The notes under the pieces: generated by a model | The model's input: the letters and a program-made list of their open reading frames with translations, nothing else | What the model was told of the DNA's origin: nothing | The model's database searches: none | Made by a program: the position numbers and the translations under genes | Shown here: in pieces, positions 22,301-34,404 of the stretch | How the letters are laid out: each line of letters opens with the position of its first letter | How positions within the stretch are numbered: position 1 is the stretch's first letter | Assembly: GCA_013396635.1 (NCBI GenBank) | Contig: WBMW01005463.1 | Coordinates: 371,890-435,889 of the forward strand | Direction of reading: 5' to 3' | Length of the DNA stretch: 64,000 nucleotides | Source of the DNA: Penelope pileata | Taxonomy: Eukaryota > Chordata > Aves > Galliformes > Cracidae

Positions 22301-25300
22301 ACTATGCCCACCTTCACCTTCCAAAAAAGCTTCCGACTGTGCTCCAGCACCAGATTAAAGACCTCAGAGAGCTGCTGCTACACTCACCAGTAGTACAGAG
22401 TCCTATCCAGACAGGACTCCAAGGCCAGGAAAAGAGAAATAGGGTAGGAGAAAACCTCATGTTCAGAAATTCTGTTTCAGATTGGATTCACGAGTTGAAA
22501 TGTAATTTATATTCTGGCAAAAACATTGCCCTTAACACTCACTTAAGGTGTAAAAGACCTGGATTCAGTCCTCAGTCTCCATGTTACGTGAGGGTTATGC
22601 TGGAGACAATGATCTCATCTTCTCCTGTTGAGAGGCAAAGACGAATACTACCAGGGCCAGCAGAGAGTGTATGGCTCCAGGGGATGCTGATACTCTCCAG
22701 AGAGACTCAGTGCATGTCTTTGCTCCAAACCAGTCTGAGGGAGAATTTAAGCTCAAGTTTCATACCACATATAGAATATCTTATTCTCTTGGCTGTCCTG
22801 ATGTCTTTGGGACCACACTCCCTTCATCTTCTCTCTCCCATCAATCATAAATTTGGCTTTTGTTAAAGTAAACAAAAAAGCAAGTACCAGTGAAGTGAGC
22901 ATGTTTCTTTCAATCATTCCATGAAACTTTGATCAAAAGCTGACTCAAAAATATATTACTAAATGTATCTTATTTTTCATTTTAAAATTGGAAAATACAA
23001 TTTCTGAGAAAGCTCCAGTCTTGTGTCCCTGCCATGGAAGGGCAACATCTGCCCCTGCCAGTGAAGGAGGAGTGAGTTCAAGATGCCCTGTAATAACATG
23101 GAAATTTCCCTCTTGTGTAGGCAATTCCAACAATTTTGGTGAAATGAAAAGTTGTGAGGCCTAAAGGTGTTAACAGTAACCTGCTACTAACTACTGCTCT
23201 CAACTGTGGCTCTGACTTTTCAAACTTGAGTTCAGCCTTTGCAGCCCCTGGCAACAGCCAACAGTGCAAATATTTCAACACCATAGTCCTTCTTCATAGG
23301 CACTACCAACAGAGCTCCTGCTACAGCTTTGAAGAGATTTATTGATGAATGTACTGGATAGCATTGGACGTTTAAACACAATAATGACAAATATTGATGT
23401 GGTGGACACAGCGTGACATTATGGTGTCAGTTAGGATATGTCAGAGCAGCCCCTGTGCCCTGCATTGCTGCCATCTACAAAGCTACCACCCTCCCCAGAC
23501 CCGCTGGAGGTCCTCAGTTTTTGCATACCCTCCTTGTTTAAATCTCATCTCTGGTTCACCAAATGAACACACCTGTAGTCTAACTGCTGGTCATTTAGCA
23601 AACGACCTCATTTAGAAACTAACCCCCTCAGTCCAATTATCCCTTTTCTTCAGCCACATGTCCTCATGTAGCAGCATTGCTCATTTATATGCTAATTTTG
23701 CTAAGTCTACTTCAAAGGGGAGAATTGTTTGTTAAAAATCTTACACTCCAGCCTCAGTTCAGACCATCTCATTATTTACCTGCAAATTTAGGGAGATATG
23801 GGTAAAAGCTCTGTTCTTTTATGATCTATTGTCAAGGTGATCAAAGGAAACCATTCAATATGAAGATCAAAAAGAGTCTGGCTCCCAGCAGCCCAGCAGC
23901 TGGCTCTGCCTACTCCAAAAGTCCACAACCTCTGTTACAAGTAAAGACTGATTTTACTATTAAATAACTTCTGATTACAAATCGGAGGGAAAAAAAACTA
24001 CCCTTCACAATCATAGTGTCTGTACTGAGGTGTTAATGAAACTGGGCTTCAGATCGATATTATCTCAATTATTAGTCAAGGAATAATCACTATGTATATA
24101 GTGTCTCTATTAATAATCCTCAGATAATGAAAAATATCCCACAGACATAACTAATACTGCTTGGTAAATTGCTGGTGGCCCATAGCTAACCCAGATTTTC
24201 ATTTTTTTATATAGATACAGTGCTCAAAGGATTTTTAAAACAAGAGCTCACACACAAAACTGTTTACTACTTAGAGAAGCCAAAAGCACTGACTGTAAGT
24301 TGAAATATCAAACTGGGACACCTCATGTCCCACTCTGTTAGGGAATTATGTCAGCAGTGTAACACGATGTGAATAATGAACCCGTCCTTTTCAGGGCTGA
24401 CATAATTCCTCAGCCCGAGGAATTTCAAGAAGCACAATTTGTAGAAATCCTATTCTTATAGAAAAGATAACCCACAGAAATTTTTAGCTTTGCCATAAAC
24501 AAATGTTAAATAGTGTACAGTTTTCCTTCAAAAAATAATGTGAGAAGCAAAAAAAGTGTAAACTTTGAGGCTTTTATCTTCTCTTTAAAGTCAACATGCT
24601 CTTATTCAATATAGCGTGTCTCTTTTCCACACTACAAATGGCAATAAGCAAGAGGCTGAGAACTGAAGTATATTTGGGGGCTCCATAAGGAGACATAAGT
24701 AAGCAGAGTTCTGAGACAATGAGATGTGCTTTTTTTTTTTTTTAACAAAATCATTTGATGCATTTCTGAAAATACACCGAATTCTTCTAAAAATATTGAG
24801 CTATGACTAGAGAAGAACAGCCCCCAGTGCTGCTAGGAAAGGTATTTTTCACGTTGCGCTATGGCTGTTTTGTGTGATTTGGTATGTTGTACCCCTTCCT
24901 GTCAGTCAATAGCAAACGAATACCTCAGCAGGACTTAGATGACTTTTAGTGCTGTTCTCATTTGGAGCAGATCTGAAGCTGATGTTTTGACCATTTGTTA
25001 GTATTAAAGGTCCGATGGCACTTTACAGGAGGGTTGGAGTGTAAGTTTTGGTGTCCTGGCCAAGTTCCAGTATGGGTAATTAAATTCTGTCCATCTAAAC
25101 TTCCCCCTGTGGCTTTTCTTGGCTCAGGTATTCTTAATTTCCTGTCTTAAAATGTTCCATAGTGTTGCAGTGGTGCTGTTAAATAGTTGTCAGGTTTCAC
25201 CTCGGCAATGTGTGAGATGATTCATACCTTACAGATCTGCAGATATCTGCACGTCAGTACAGCCTATGAGACCTGGAGGAAAGGCAGAGTAGAAAATGAC

Positions 25301-26977
25301 AAGATGTCATAATGACTATTTCCTCAATTAATTTTCTAATTTTGTGACACTTCAAAAAAAAGCCCTCACTCCCTTTGTTAATGAAATAAATTCCTTTCTC
25401 CCTCAAACCTTTCATTTCTTCAATGCCCAGGAGAGAAGATAGCAGCTAACAGAAGTGTGCAGGGCTAAATGAAAACCCAGATCCCTGATTATGCCAGCAC
25501 ATGAAGAAAACCAAGGTCCATATTTGAACTCCTGCCTCACCAGCAGAACAGGCAGAAACACATTTTTAACTTTACATACTCAGAAGCTTTGAGAAATTTC
25601 AGTTTCAAATCTAAGCCTTATGCCCTGAAATCATTCTTACAGTAGCTTTTTCTTAAAACGTAACAGCAAAGCACCAAAACAGTGCTGAAGGTGAGACAAA
25701 GTGAACGTACACTCTACTTTGCTCCGTTTCACCATTTCACTGACAGCTTAAAAGCTAAACGAAGTCTAAATCACACACACATCATAAAAATAAAATATGG
25801 CTTCCCCTAACCTCTTGTTCAGTATGGTCTGTGCAAGTTCTGTTATTTGACACTCCTTCATTATCTGCCATCTTTCCTCCTTTCGATAGTTAGCTTGCTT
25901 CAGCATTGCAAAATTCTGAAACATCTGAAATCTGAATCCTAAAAGTATTCTGTCTCTCACCCAAAATAAGTCAGGAGGTGAAGATGTCTTCATTAGGGAA
26001 GAGAGGAAAGCTTCTCTACTGGTGGATTCGGCCCACCCAAAATCCGCAGAACACCCTGGAGACGTCTGCCTGAATCCACTGCTCAGATAAGAAGAAAGGG
26101 AAAATGAAGCTTGTAACTTAAGCACCACAGTTTTGTTGCCTAAGGTAGAAGGAATAACCCTGCCATTTTAACACAAACAGCATGTAATATGTCTGCCTTA
26201 TGGTATGCCTCATGTATTTATCATGAGGCGGCAAAAACAGGAGAATAATAAGACAAAGAGATTTCATTCTAATACAGATTTCTCTTTACTCCTGCTTTTA
26301 TGGCTTTCTCCTGCAAGCCTTGCTTCAGAACTGGTTACCAGCATGGCTCACAGTGAAGGCTTTGCCTACCTTGTCTGCTCAGTAACTCTGTGAGTTACTG
26401 GCTGGATTACAAGTGCTTGGCTGTCCCATCTACAATTGTGTACTAGTGAGGGGAAATAGATGGGCTTTTAAATGGTTCTTAAAGAGAAAATCTCTCAGAA
26501 AGAGAAAGCAATGCCAGGTGTTATTAATGACAAATACAGAGCAGTAAAGGGTGGAAATAATTAATGTTAATTTGGGATAGCAGTGTCTTGAAGAGGCGCA
26601 TCCCTACCCGATCAAGTGTAAGCAACAAAATCACACATCTCATTTCCTTGCAGAAAGCGAGTCTTTCAAGTCTGGAGATGTCCCAAAATGTGCTCAGTTA
26701 GGGCCACATCCTTGAAATCTGGAAGGTGTTGTGTTCACAGGATCCCCTGTGCAGTACACTTGGAAAAAAAATGAAGTTTTTCTGCCATCCTGACTGAAAG
26801 CAAAGTCAAGGACTTTCTTAATTTGGACAGCCAGTGTTTATATAAAGACAAAAAGTGAAGGAAAATATAGTGTAGGAAGTTCCAGTAAGTCAAGATCAGT
26901 TTGAAAGTCAAGAGTTTTCACTTTGTCCTCAGTGAATGCAGGCTGAGATCATTTTTTTGAACTGCTCTGATTCTGCT
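22301..26977. other. Intergenic DNA, no gene recognised
   Basis: AT-rich sequence with a 12-T run near 24730. The longest open frame (22339-22866, 175 codons) begins inside the end of the LTR-like block and shows no family resemblance, so I treat it as chance. A minus-strand frame at 25766-26128 is likewise unsupported. Confidence 0.6.
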
Positions 26978-27036
26978 GCCCTTAAGCATATAAAATTCCC
27001 ATTTCAATCAATGGGAGCTGTGCATACTTAAGAGGC
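26978..27036. repeat. Palindromic amniote-type short repeat
   Basis: An imperfect inverted repeat has arms GCCCTTAAGCATA...CCCATT and AATGGGAG...CATACTTAAGAGGC around a short centre (TCAATC). The pair of TTAAG and CCCATT/AATGGG elements resembles an old dispersed palindromic repeat seen in reptile and bird genomes. The family name is unknown to me. Confidence 0.5.
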
Positions 27037-27771
27037 ACTGGGTCAGACTCATGAATGTCTGTCACTGATTGTAGAACACATCAGCACTCTCATGGCTGAT
27101 TAAAGGAACAGACGTCAACAGCAGAGGAGACCTTTGCACAAATCAGATAACGACACCATGTCAATATTTTCCTAATGTGTGAATAAGTGCTTTAAGGGAC
27201 AGGGCACACAATATTCAAGAAATTGAAGTGAGGGAGATGATTGGGAAATCTTACTGAATTCTTATCTAAACACAAAAAGGAAATATTAAATATTAAATCA
27301 AATTATTAATACTAGAATATAATACGTTAACATGACACTTCACCTTCTCTAAAGCAGCCTGTTACCACTTGCCTTGATATATAATCTTGCACTAAACATG
27401 ATTTTCTGCTAATGCCTCATAATGTGAAATAGCAGGGGTGGAGAGGCTTTCTTATTACCAGAGAGAGGTTTCCAAACGGAGCTGCATGATGTGGTCACTG
27501 GAGGTAGCCAGCAAATGAGGTGCAGCACAGATGGGTATGTGGTTGGTCTGCGGGCCATGTCGGGGTTGAGGTAGGAATGGTGTGAGGCCAGCCTGAGGTG
27601 CTGCAGTCCTCGGGCTCTCTAGCTCCACAACTCCTCAATAAGAACCGAAGCGGCACTGTTTTTCTTCCATTTTATGTCCCGTTAAGTATGTCTCAGAAGT
27701 AGCTAATCATGTAAGCCTAATACTGAATTTTGAAGATCATTGTCTAATTGACTCAGTAGATTTACTCGTCT
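27037..27771. other. Intergenic DNA, nothing recognised
   Basis: Mostly AT-rich, with a slightly GC-richer stretch at 27480-27640. No open frame of note. Confidence 0.6.
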
Positions 27772-28849
27772 AATCGCAGAATCACCTGGGTTGGAATGGA
27801 CCTCTAGAGATCATCTAGTCCAATCCCCTGCTAAAGCAGTTCCCTACTGTAGGTTACACAGTCCAGGTGGGTCTTGAATATCTCCAGAGAAGGAGACTCC
27901 ACAACCTCCCTGGGCAGCCTGTTCCAGTGCTCTGTCACCCTCAAAGTAAAGAATTTTTTTTTCATGTTTGTATGGAACTTCCCGTGTTCCAGTTTGTGCC
28001 CGTTGCCCCTTTTCCTGTTGCTGGGCACCGTTAAGGAGAGCCTGGCCCCATCCACTTGATTCCCGCCCTTTAAATATTTACAAACAGTGATAAGATACCC
28101 CCTCAGCCTTCTCTTCTCCAGGCTTAACAGACCCAGGTCTCTCAGCCTTTCCTCATAAGGGAGGTTCTCCAGGCCTCCAGTCATGTTTGTAGCCCTCTGG
28201 TGGACTCTCTCCAGCAGTTCTGTGTCTTTTCCGCCCAGAACTGGGCACAGTACTCCAGGTGAGGCCTGACCAGAGCAGAGTAGAGGGTGAAGATCACCTC
28301 CCTTGACCTGCTGGCAATGCCCTTTCTAATGCACCTCAGGATACCACTGGCCTTCTTGGCCACATGGGCACATTGTTGGCTCATGGCCAGACTGTTTTCA
28401 CCAGAACACCCAAGTCCTCTGCAGACCACCTTTCCAGCAGATCAGCCCCTAACCTGTACCAATGCATGTGGTTATTCCTCCCCAGGTGTAGGGCTCTGCA
28501 CTTGCCCTTTGCTGAACCTCATCACCTTCCTCTCTGCCCAACTCTCCAGCCTGTCCAGGTCTTGCTAAGTGGCAGCACAGCCTGCTGGTGTGTCAGCCAC
28601 TCCTCCCAGCTTTGTATCATCATCAGATTTGCTGAGGGTGCATTCTATCCCTTCATCCAGGTCATTGATGAAGATGTTGAGCAAGACCAAGACCCAGCAC
28701 CGACCTCCAGGGAACACCACTAGTTACAGGCCTCCACCTAGACTCTGCACTGCTGATCACAATCCTCTGAGATCTGCCAGTCAGCCAGTTCTCAATCCAT
28801 CTCACTGTCCACTGGTCTATGCCACACTTCCTAAGCTTACCTAAGCTTA
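27772..28849 (-). mobile_element. CR1 LINE, about 1.08 kb, with broken reverse-transcriptase C-terminus
   Basis: This is the largest CR1 copy in the window. Its 3' end lies at left (AATCGCAGAATCACCTGGGT) and the 5' truncation is near 28849. On the minus strand, two frames cover the C-terminal ORF2 region: 28429-28181, with CIRKGIASRSREVIFTLYSA and RPHLEYCAQFW, and 28184-27831, with ENLPYEERLRDLGLLSLEKR and VTEHWNRLPREVVESPSLEI. The two are joined by a frameshift near 28.2 kb. Further 5', around 28612-28634, the family's FADDTK catalytic block reads SDDDTK, so the F and A positions before the Asp pair are changed. It is a dead element. Confidence 0.95.
27831..28429 (-). pseudogene. Relic of CR1 ORF2 (reverse transcriptase C-terminal region)
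   Basis: The two minus-strand frames, 28181-28429 (82 codons) and 27831-28184 (117 codons), together correspond to the thumb and C-terminal part of CR1 ORF2 after the catalytic Asp pair. The downstream frame would resume about KDTELLERVHQRATNM after a small indel that follows CAQFWAEK. There is no endonuclease domain and no complete polymerase domain. The remnant has no independent start and no expected function. Confidence 0.88.
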
Positions 28850-31800
28850 AAGAGAAATTTCATCACTGAGATGTATGAATGCTTCTGAAGAGGCTTATCT
28901 GGTGCCCATTACTGTAGAGAGATCTTACAGACGTTTTGTCCTTGTCCTTCCAGTACCAAAGACAGTATTAGAGTTTATAGGAGCAACTCAGAGCAGATAA
29001 AAAAGAGACTGTGATTTGATATGTACAAAGCTACAATTTTCCCTTCTCAGGAAAGGAGTTTCCTCAGTTGTCTTGACTTAAGGCACCTCATCGCCAGAAG
29101 ATCATGCCTCTTTTCTCACTAACCAAAATATTACGTTTATAAACTTTTTTCCTAGTATCATGATTTTATTGAGAATATATCCATTTTTTCTCCAATTTGA
29201 TACAGCAAGAGCACCCTTTCCTTACATAATTCTTCCTCCTTGCTTGAAATGGATGTGTGATGAAGGAATATGAATTCATCACCAACTCTGTGTTGCCATT
29301 TGTCATTCCTCCGCACCAGCCCTCAGTACTCACAATCTTTTTTTCTGATAAGCCTTCTGTAATTGATTCTCAGAATACATAGGCTCTCTAAAGACAGAGC
29401 TCAGTAGCAGTGTCAGAGAGCTGAATTATCTGCTCTCTTGGTTCTGACCATGGCAGGTACTAACCCATTTTCTGTCCACAGATGAAAATTTAGGGAGTTT
29501 TTTCATAAAAAATTTATTAGCAACCAGGAAGTGAAATTGATAAAATGAACAAAGCTAGTATTTGAGTCAGAATCTCAGAGAAATAGACGGGAGGTCTTTT
29601 GGTTGGACCCGCTGTGACCATGGCCTGTACCAGAGGATCATCAGAGGTCCCCTCCAACCTCCTGCAGCCAGTGAGTGAGGAAGGAGGGATGGAGGGAAAA
29701 TGCACAAACATACTTTTTCAATGGATAGGCCCAGCTCAGACCTTCATGAAATGACCCCAGACCTGACAGAAGACTAGGTACAGCATGGCAGGTTTGGATG
29801 AGCTGCATTAGTTTCAGGATATAAACATAAAAGATCAACAACTAAGGCAGACAGCCTTTGAAGCTCTTCAGAAGAGCACCTTATGTCTTAAATTGATGGC
29901 CAGGAAGCTCTGGGGAACTTGGAGGTCTCCAGCAATGAAGCAGGGGTAGTTCAGTCCTTACCATTCCATCAATAATGATTTCTAAGAAAACCGGTTATGC
30001 GTCAGCAGTGTCTATAACATAGGGAGCTTCACATCTGTGTTTTTACAGTAGAAATTGTAATTAAGTAAAGTACTTCAGTGCTTGTGGAACCCATTGTATG
30101 AGCTAATAAATAATAATAGCTTGGAAACTGCAAGACATTCTGCTTCAAACCTAAGAGGACACTAATCTTTTCATGTTATGAGGACATCTTTTCTATATTC
30201 CCTTTCTTGGGATGTCAATGATATATTTTTCCAAAGCATTTGAACAATCTGACTGGGACCCAAGGGGGAATTCTGGATGCTTTGTGGTATAGTAATGAGT
30301 CAAAGTTTTCCTGCCAGGGATTGAGAAATGCTTGACCTCATTTCTGAGAACACTGCATGCAAGGAAAAGATTTTGCCCTTAGTGGAATTCTAAATGTTTA
30401 GTGTAGACTTCTGAGCACAAGGCAATGGCATCTCTTTTCAGAAATAAAGGATTTGTGATTAGCTTTGTATTTACTTATAGGGAAATGTATGTTTTAGGTC
30501 AAATTTGAAACCTGAACAGCAGAATTAAAGTCTTTGGTTTGCATTAATTTTAAATGAATGTATTAAAAGGAAGTAATAGAAAAGATTTCTTAATCATTGT
30601 TTATTAAACATATATCTTTGACCTTAGCTATATCTTCGTATACATAGCTTAGTCATCTAGATCATAAATCTGGGAAAGCTGCTTGGGGTCCAGCCATTTG
30701 CACCGAGACAGAATGAGCCGTATCTATTGCATTTCTGACAAATATTTATCTGATTCCTTCCTAAGGACCTCCAGTGTTGAAGATGCCCCAGGCAATCTAT
30801 TCCCAATGTCTAATCTGAGTTGTCCTTGCTCCAAATGTAAACTGAGTGTTTCTCATCTGATGTGCTATAGAGAACAACAAGCACATATTAGCCCTGTGGC
30901 AATGTGGAACAATTTTTGCTGAACTGGTGGCAATTAAAATTTCAACCTTTTTTGTTTGGTTTGCCTGTGTTTTTATAGCACTCACATCTGTAGCCAACAT
31001 GCATATTCCGTAAGAAGAATTGCTACTGTACCTAAGTAAAATTATGTATATAAAATCTCCAATTTTGTATCATTTTGTTCTGCAAAAGATCCCTAATTCT
31101 TTAGGCACACAGGAAAACCTCTGTGGCAGCTATTCTTTGGGTGACAGACTGAATGAAATCCCTAGTGTATAGGATGCATGCAGCAGTCCGCCTTGCTTTT
31201 TTGGCTTGCTTTGCTTGAAGGTTTAGTTCAGCAAATTCATAAACAACGTTATTAACTTAAATTCCATTTATTCACTAAATAACTGGTTGAATTGGCTCCA
31301 CCACAGTTTGACTGCCGTGTAAGCTCAGTATCTGATCATCAAACAAATGCACAGAGGTGTGCATAAAAATCTACAGGAAAGTTACCAAAAATGATAGTTT
31401 ACTGACATTTTCTTTATGGTAATTGTATAAGTATGTGACATGGTACAAATGAAGCTCCTAAATCTTAATTTTCTCATTATTTATTTATTTATTTTAAAGC
31501 AGCGGGTACCACCACTGCCTTTAATGAAAGTCAGCTTTTTTATCCTGGAGACTAATATAACTCCCAGCCCCAGAGGTTGAACCCTATCTCTCTAGGCTGC
31601 CAGAGCATTCTCATTTTTCATCCCTGCTGAGAACACAGCTACAGCACATTTCCTAATTTTTATCATATGTTAGTGTGTTTCATAAAAAGCAATTCCTCTT
31701 TTTTTAAAATAAATGTAATCAAATAAACCACGTGGCAATGAATAGATATTTTCACTTTTTTACCTTACTTGATCAACTCATTTGCGAAGCCAGTAGTTAT

Positions 31801-32007
31801 TTTCACTAGAGTTAGAATTTGTAAGACTTCAGTCAAAAATTTGACTTTTTTATATCTTATTAAATTTCATGTGGGTTATACAGAAAATAAATTACATACA
31901 ACTGTACTACATAAGTACCATTGCTATATTTTTTTTTCTCTGAGCAATTTCTGAAGGCTGTATAAATCATCGGCTAAATTCTTCCACCCTTCCTCCAACC
32001 TCTCTGA
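28850..32007. other. Intergenic DNA, no gene recognised
   Basis: AT-rich. A weak CR1-like phrase at about 29634-29665 (GGATCATCAGAGGTCCCCTC) is too short to call. A TTTA microsatellite lies at 31478-31497. Confidence 0.6.
31478..31497. repeat. (TTTA)n microsatellite
   Basis: About four to five TTTA units in intergenic DNA. Confidence 0.8.
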
Positions 32008-32043
32008 GCCAAAATCCCATTAAAGTTAACTTTGAGATTTGGC
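32008..32043. repeat. Short palindromic repeat related to CCCATT/TTTGGCCC amniote elements
   Basis: An imperfect palindrome is centred on the perfect dyad AAAGTTAACTTT, with outer arms GCCAAAATC and GAGATTTGGC. The ATCCCATT and TTTGGCCCC wording is shared with palindromic dispersed repeats of reptile and bird genomes. This is a weak call from memory. Confidence 0.4.
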
Positions 32044-34322
32044 CCCATGACTGGATGAGTATGGGAAAGCCTGTAATTTATAAGGCCATATCCAGTCTAT
32101 TATACTTCTGGAAAATGTGCAGAAATATATTTTTAAGAGACATTTCTCTCCAAGTTCCTAAAAAAGCCTGTGTAATTTCAGGGAAGCAATCTGATGGACA
32201 GATTTGTATGAATATTTATATAACTAATAACAGAGCCAATGCTTCTAAATATTTTCTAAGAATATTCACTCAAGTAAAACAGTGAATGCATTTTGGCTGT
32301 TTGTCCTTTTTCTATTTACTTTCTTTGAGTTTTCCTGTAGATGAGTTCACAGGCAGGAGTGTTGAAAAATCCTGTGAATAATGACACTGCTCACATATTG
32401 GCTTTAAACTTGCAGCTCTGAACAGTTTCATTAGAAGTCTCTCTTAATTTGTGAATAGAAATAATGATACACGGCAACTAATGCTTGGAAAATCTTACAT
32501 TTTAATTTTGTTTAGCTGAGTATTTAAAATACGAACAATTACAGGTGATCTGCAGAGAATCAATTGAAAGAGTAATTTCCACTAATTCAAGAAAATTACA
32601 AAGTATCTTCAGAAAATATGCAAACAGAGAAAGGTTAGATCAATTAAGTAGGTTATTTACTACAAAATACTCATTCAGCCATGGAAACTAACCCTGAGCA
32701 GATGTACACCGTTCTGATGCACACTTGTGGTCTATTTGAAGATAAGTGAAAATGCTTTTCTTAATATCAAATAAACACTCTTCAAAACACTCCTTCAGAT
32801 CTTCAATCACTACCAAGAACATGTGCAGTGCAGAATTAAGCACTACAAATGTATGCATCTTAAAGGTCAAGACCTGAATGGAGAAGTCTGCATTTCCAGC
32901 ACAGGAATTAATAAAATCCCACATATCTTATATGCCTAAGCTCAAATTCTCCATTAAATAGCTTGAATTTTGATCTCTGGGATAAAAACAGCCCAGTATA
33001 ATTTTGAGAACTACCCTGGAGGCCATTTCAATTGCAGCTAGGGTCCCTCCAGCCAGGCTCTTCTCCAGAAGGACATCTTGAACATCGCCGAGTCCCCACC
33101 GGTGGGCAGACACCAGGCAGGTAGGGGCCCCCAGTTTACCTCTGCTCTATGGCTTTGAGTAAGGAAGGAAAATAAATTCTGGAAAACGTATCAGTTAAGT
33201 CCATTTCTCTCCTTACTTACTGCCTTACAATGCAATGGACATGAGAGTAAAGCTTTTCTGATGAATGGGCAGCCAGGACACATTTGTAGGGCTGGCAGAA
33301 AAGCTGGCATTGATTAAAAGAGTCTCTTGGATCCATTAACAATAAAGCACACTATAGATTTTAGAAGTCATGGGCTGTTCAAGCAATGGACATTTACTAC
33401 AAGGCTAACTACTTTATTCATGAAAGTTTTATATTCTTATGTTTAAACTGCTTGCATATGTATGTGTAAATCATCTGCTTAAGCGTTCACATGGCCTGCA
33501 ATTGTTTCAATGCCCATAACTTGTCAGATGTAGCTGGTTATTATATTTTACAAGCACTAATATGTATGATTGATGTTGATATGTTCTGATTAAATTTACT
33601 GCTGATTAGTAGATCATCACTTTGAACAACAAGAAACTATATTTCACTGTTTTTATTACACTGATTGGCATTCAGCTTACGAACCACAACACCAAAGGGA
33701 ATTATCAGAGCTAATTGATTTCTAATGAGGATATATTAATTACATAGATGCAAGGAAATGCAACAATTATTATTCTGTTTTAAAAGAAGCAAACATGAGA
33801 TTATGTAATCCTTAATTTCTACACAAATGTAGTGGCCTTGTATTTTAGGTTGACCTGCCTTTATAACGGATCTTTACTTCTGAGGGCTTCTGATTCTGAC
33901 TGAAGATTTCAAGAACTGTGTCTTTTTTTCTTTTAAGTTTAACATACTGCTTTTTTCATCAAAAAAGATTCCTAATGGGAGAAATAATTGTTTTGGTTTT
34001 ATGCTGTAAAGCTTCATATCTTCTGAGTTAAGAAAAAAATGATTTTAAATAACACTGTTATTAGTTTTAAATACACAAGTACAAATGAATCAAGGACATA
34101 AAATATAAAAGTAGAAAAACAAATAAAGCAATTAAAAACTTCTTCAGAGTCCTTGTGTAAAATCTCAAAATCTCAAACATCTGCCTTCTCCTGCCTGTGG
34201 GTGCCAAGATGAAACATTCAACTAATTCAACAGTTTTTAATACTAGCTTACTGGGTTTTGGTTCATGATTCTATTACATCCCTACTATCTGGCTCTCACA
34301 TGTTGATATCATCAGAGCCTTT
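32044..34322. other. Intergenic DNA with an AT-rich homeodomain-site patch
   Basis: No gene recognised. The stretch 33650-33820 contains several TAATT/ATTAAT motifs, an ACCAAAGG box and an AACAATTATTATT SOX-like tract. It may be a conserved element, but the evidence is motif density only. Confidence 0.5.
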
Positions 34323-34404
34323 GGCCCTAATTCAACAAAGCACTTACGTATGAGTGTAAATCCCACTGACATCCATATATGGCTGCACTTTGTAGAATTG
34401 GGGC
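34323..34404. repeat. 82-bp palindromic MITE-like repeat with inverted ends
   Basis: The left end GGCCCTAATTCAACAAAGCA pairs with the right end GCACTTTGTAGAATTGGGGC as an inverted repeat of about 20 bp with few mismatches. The interior carries TGTAAATCCCACTGACATCC. The ATTCAGCAAAGCACTT-type end is, in my recollection, a common dispersed motif in turtle, crocodile and bird genomes. It is probably a relic of a small non-autonomous DNA element. Confidence 0.6.

Noticed and set aside
22339..22866. 175-codon open frame
   Set aside because: It starts at the edge of the LTR-like block, has no retroviral motif or other domain, and has no plausible promoter or splice context.
29634..29665. CR1 fragment in plus orientation
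   Set aside because: Only about 30 bp resemble CR1 and the expected tail repeat is missing.
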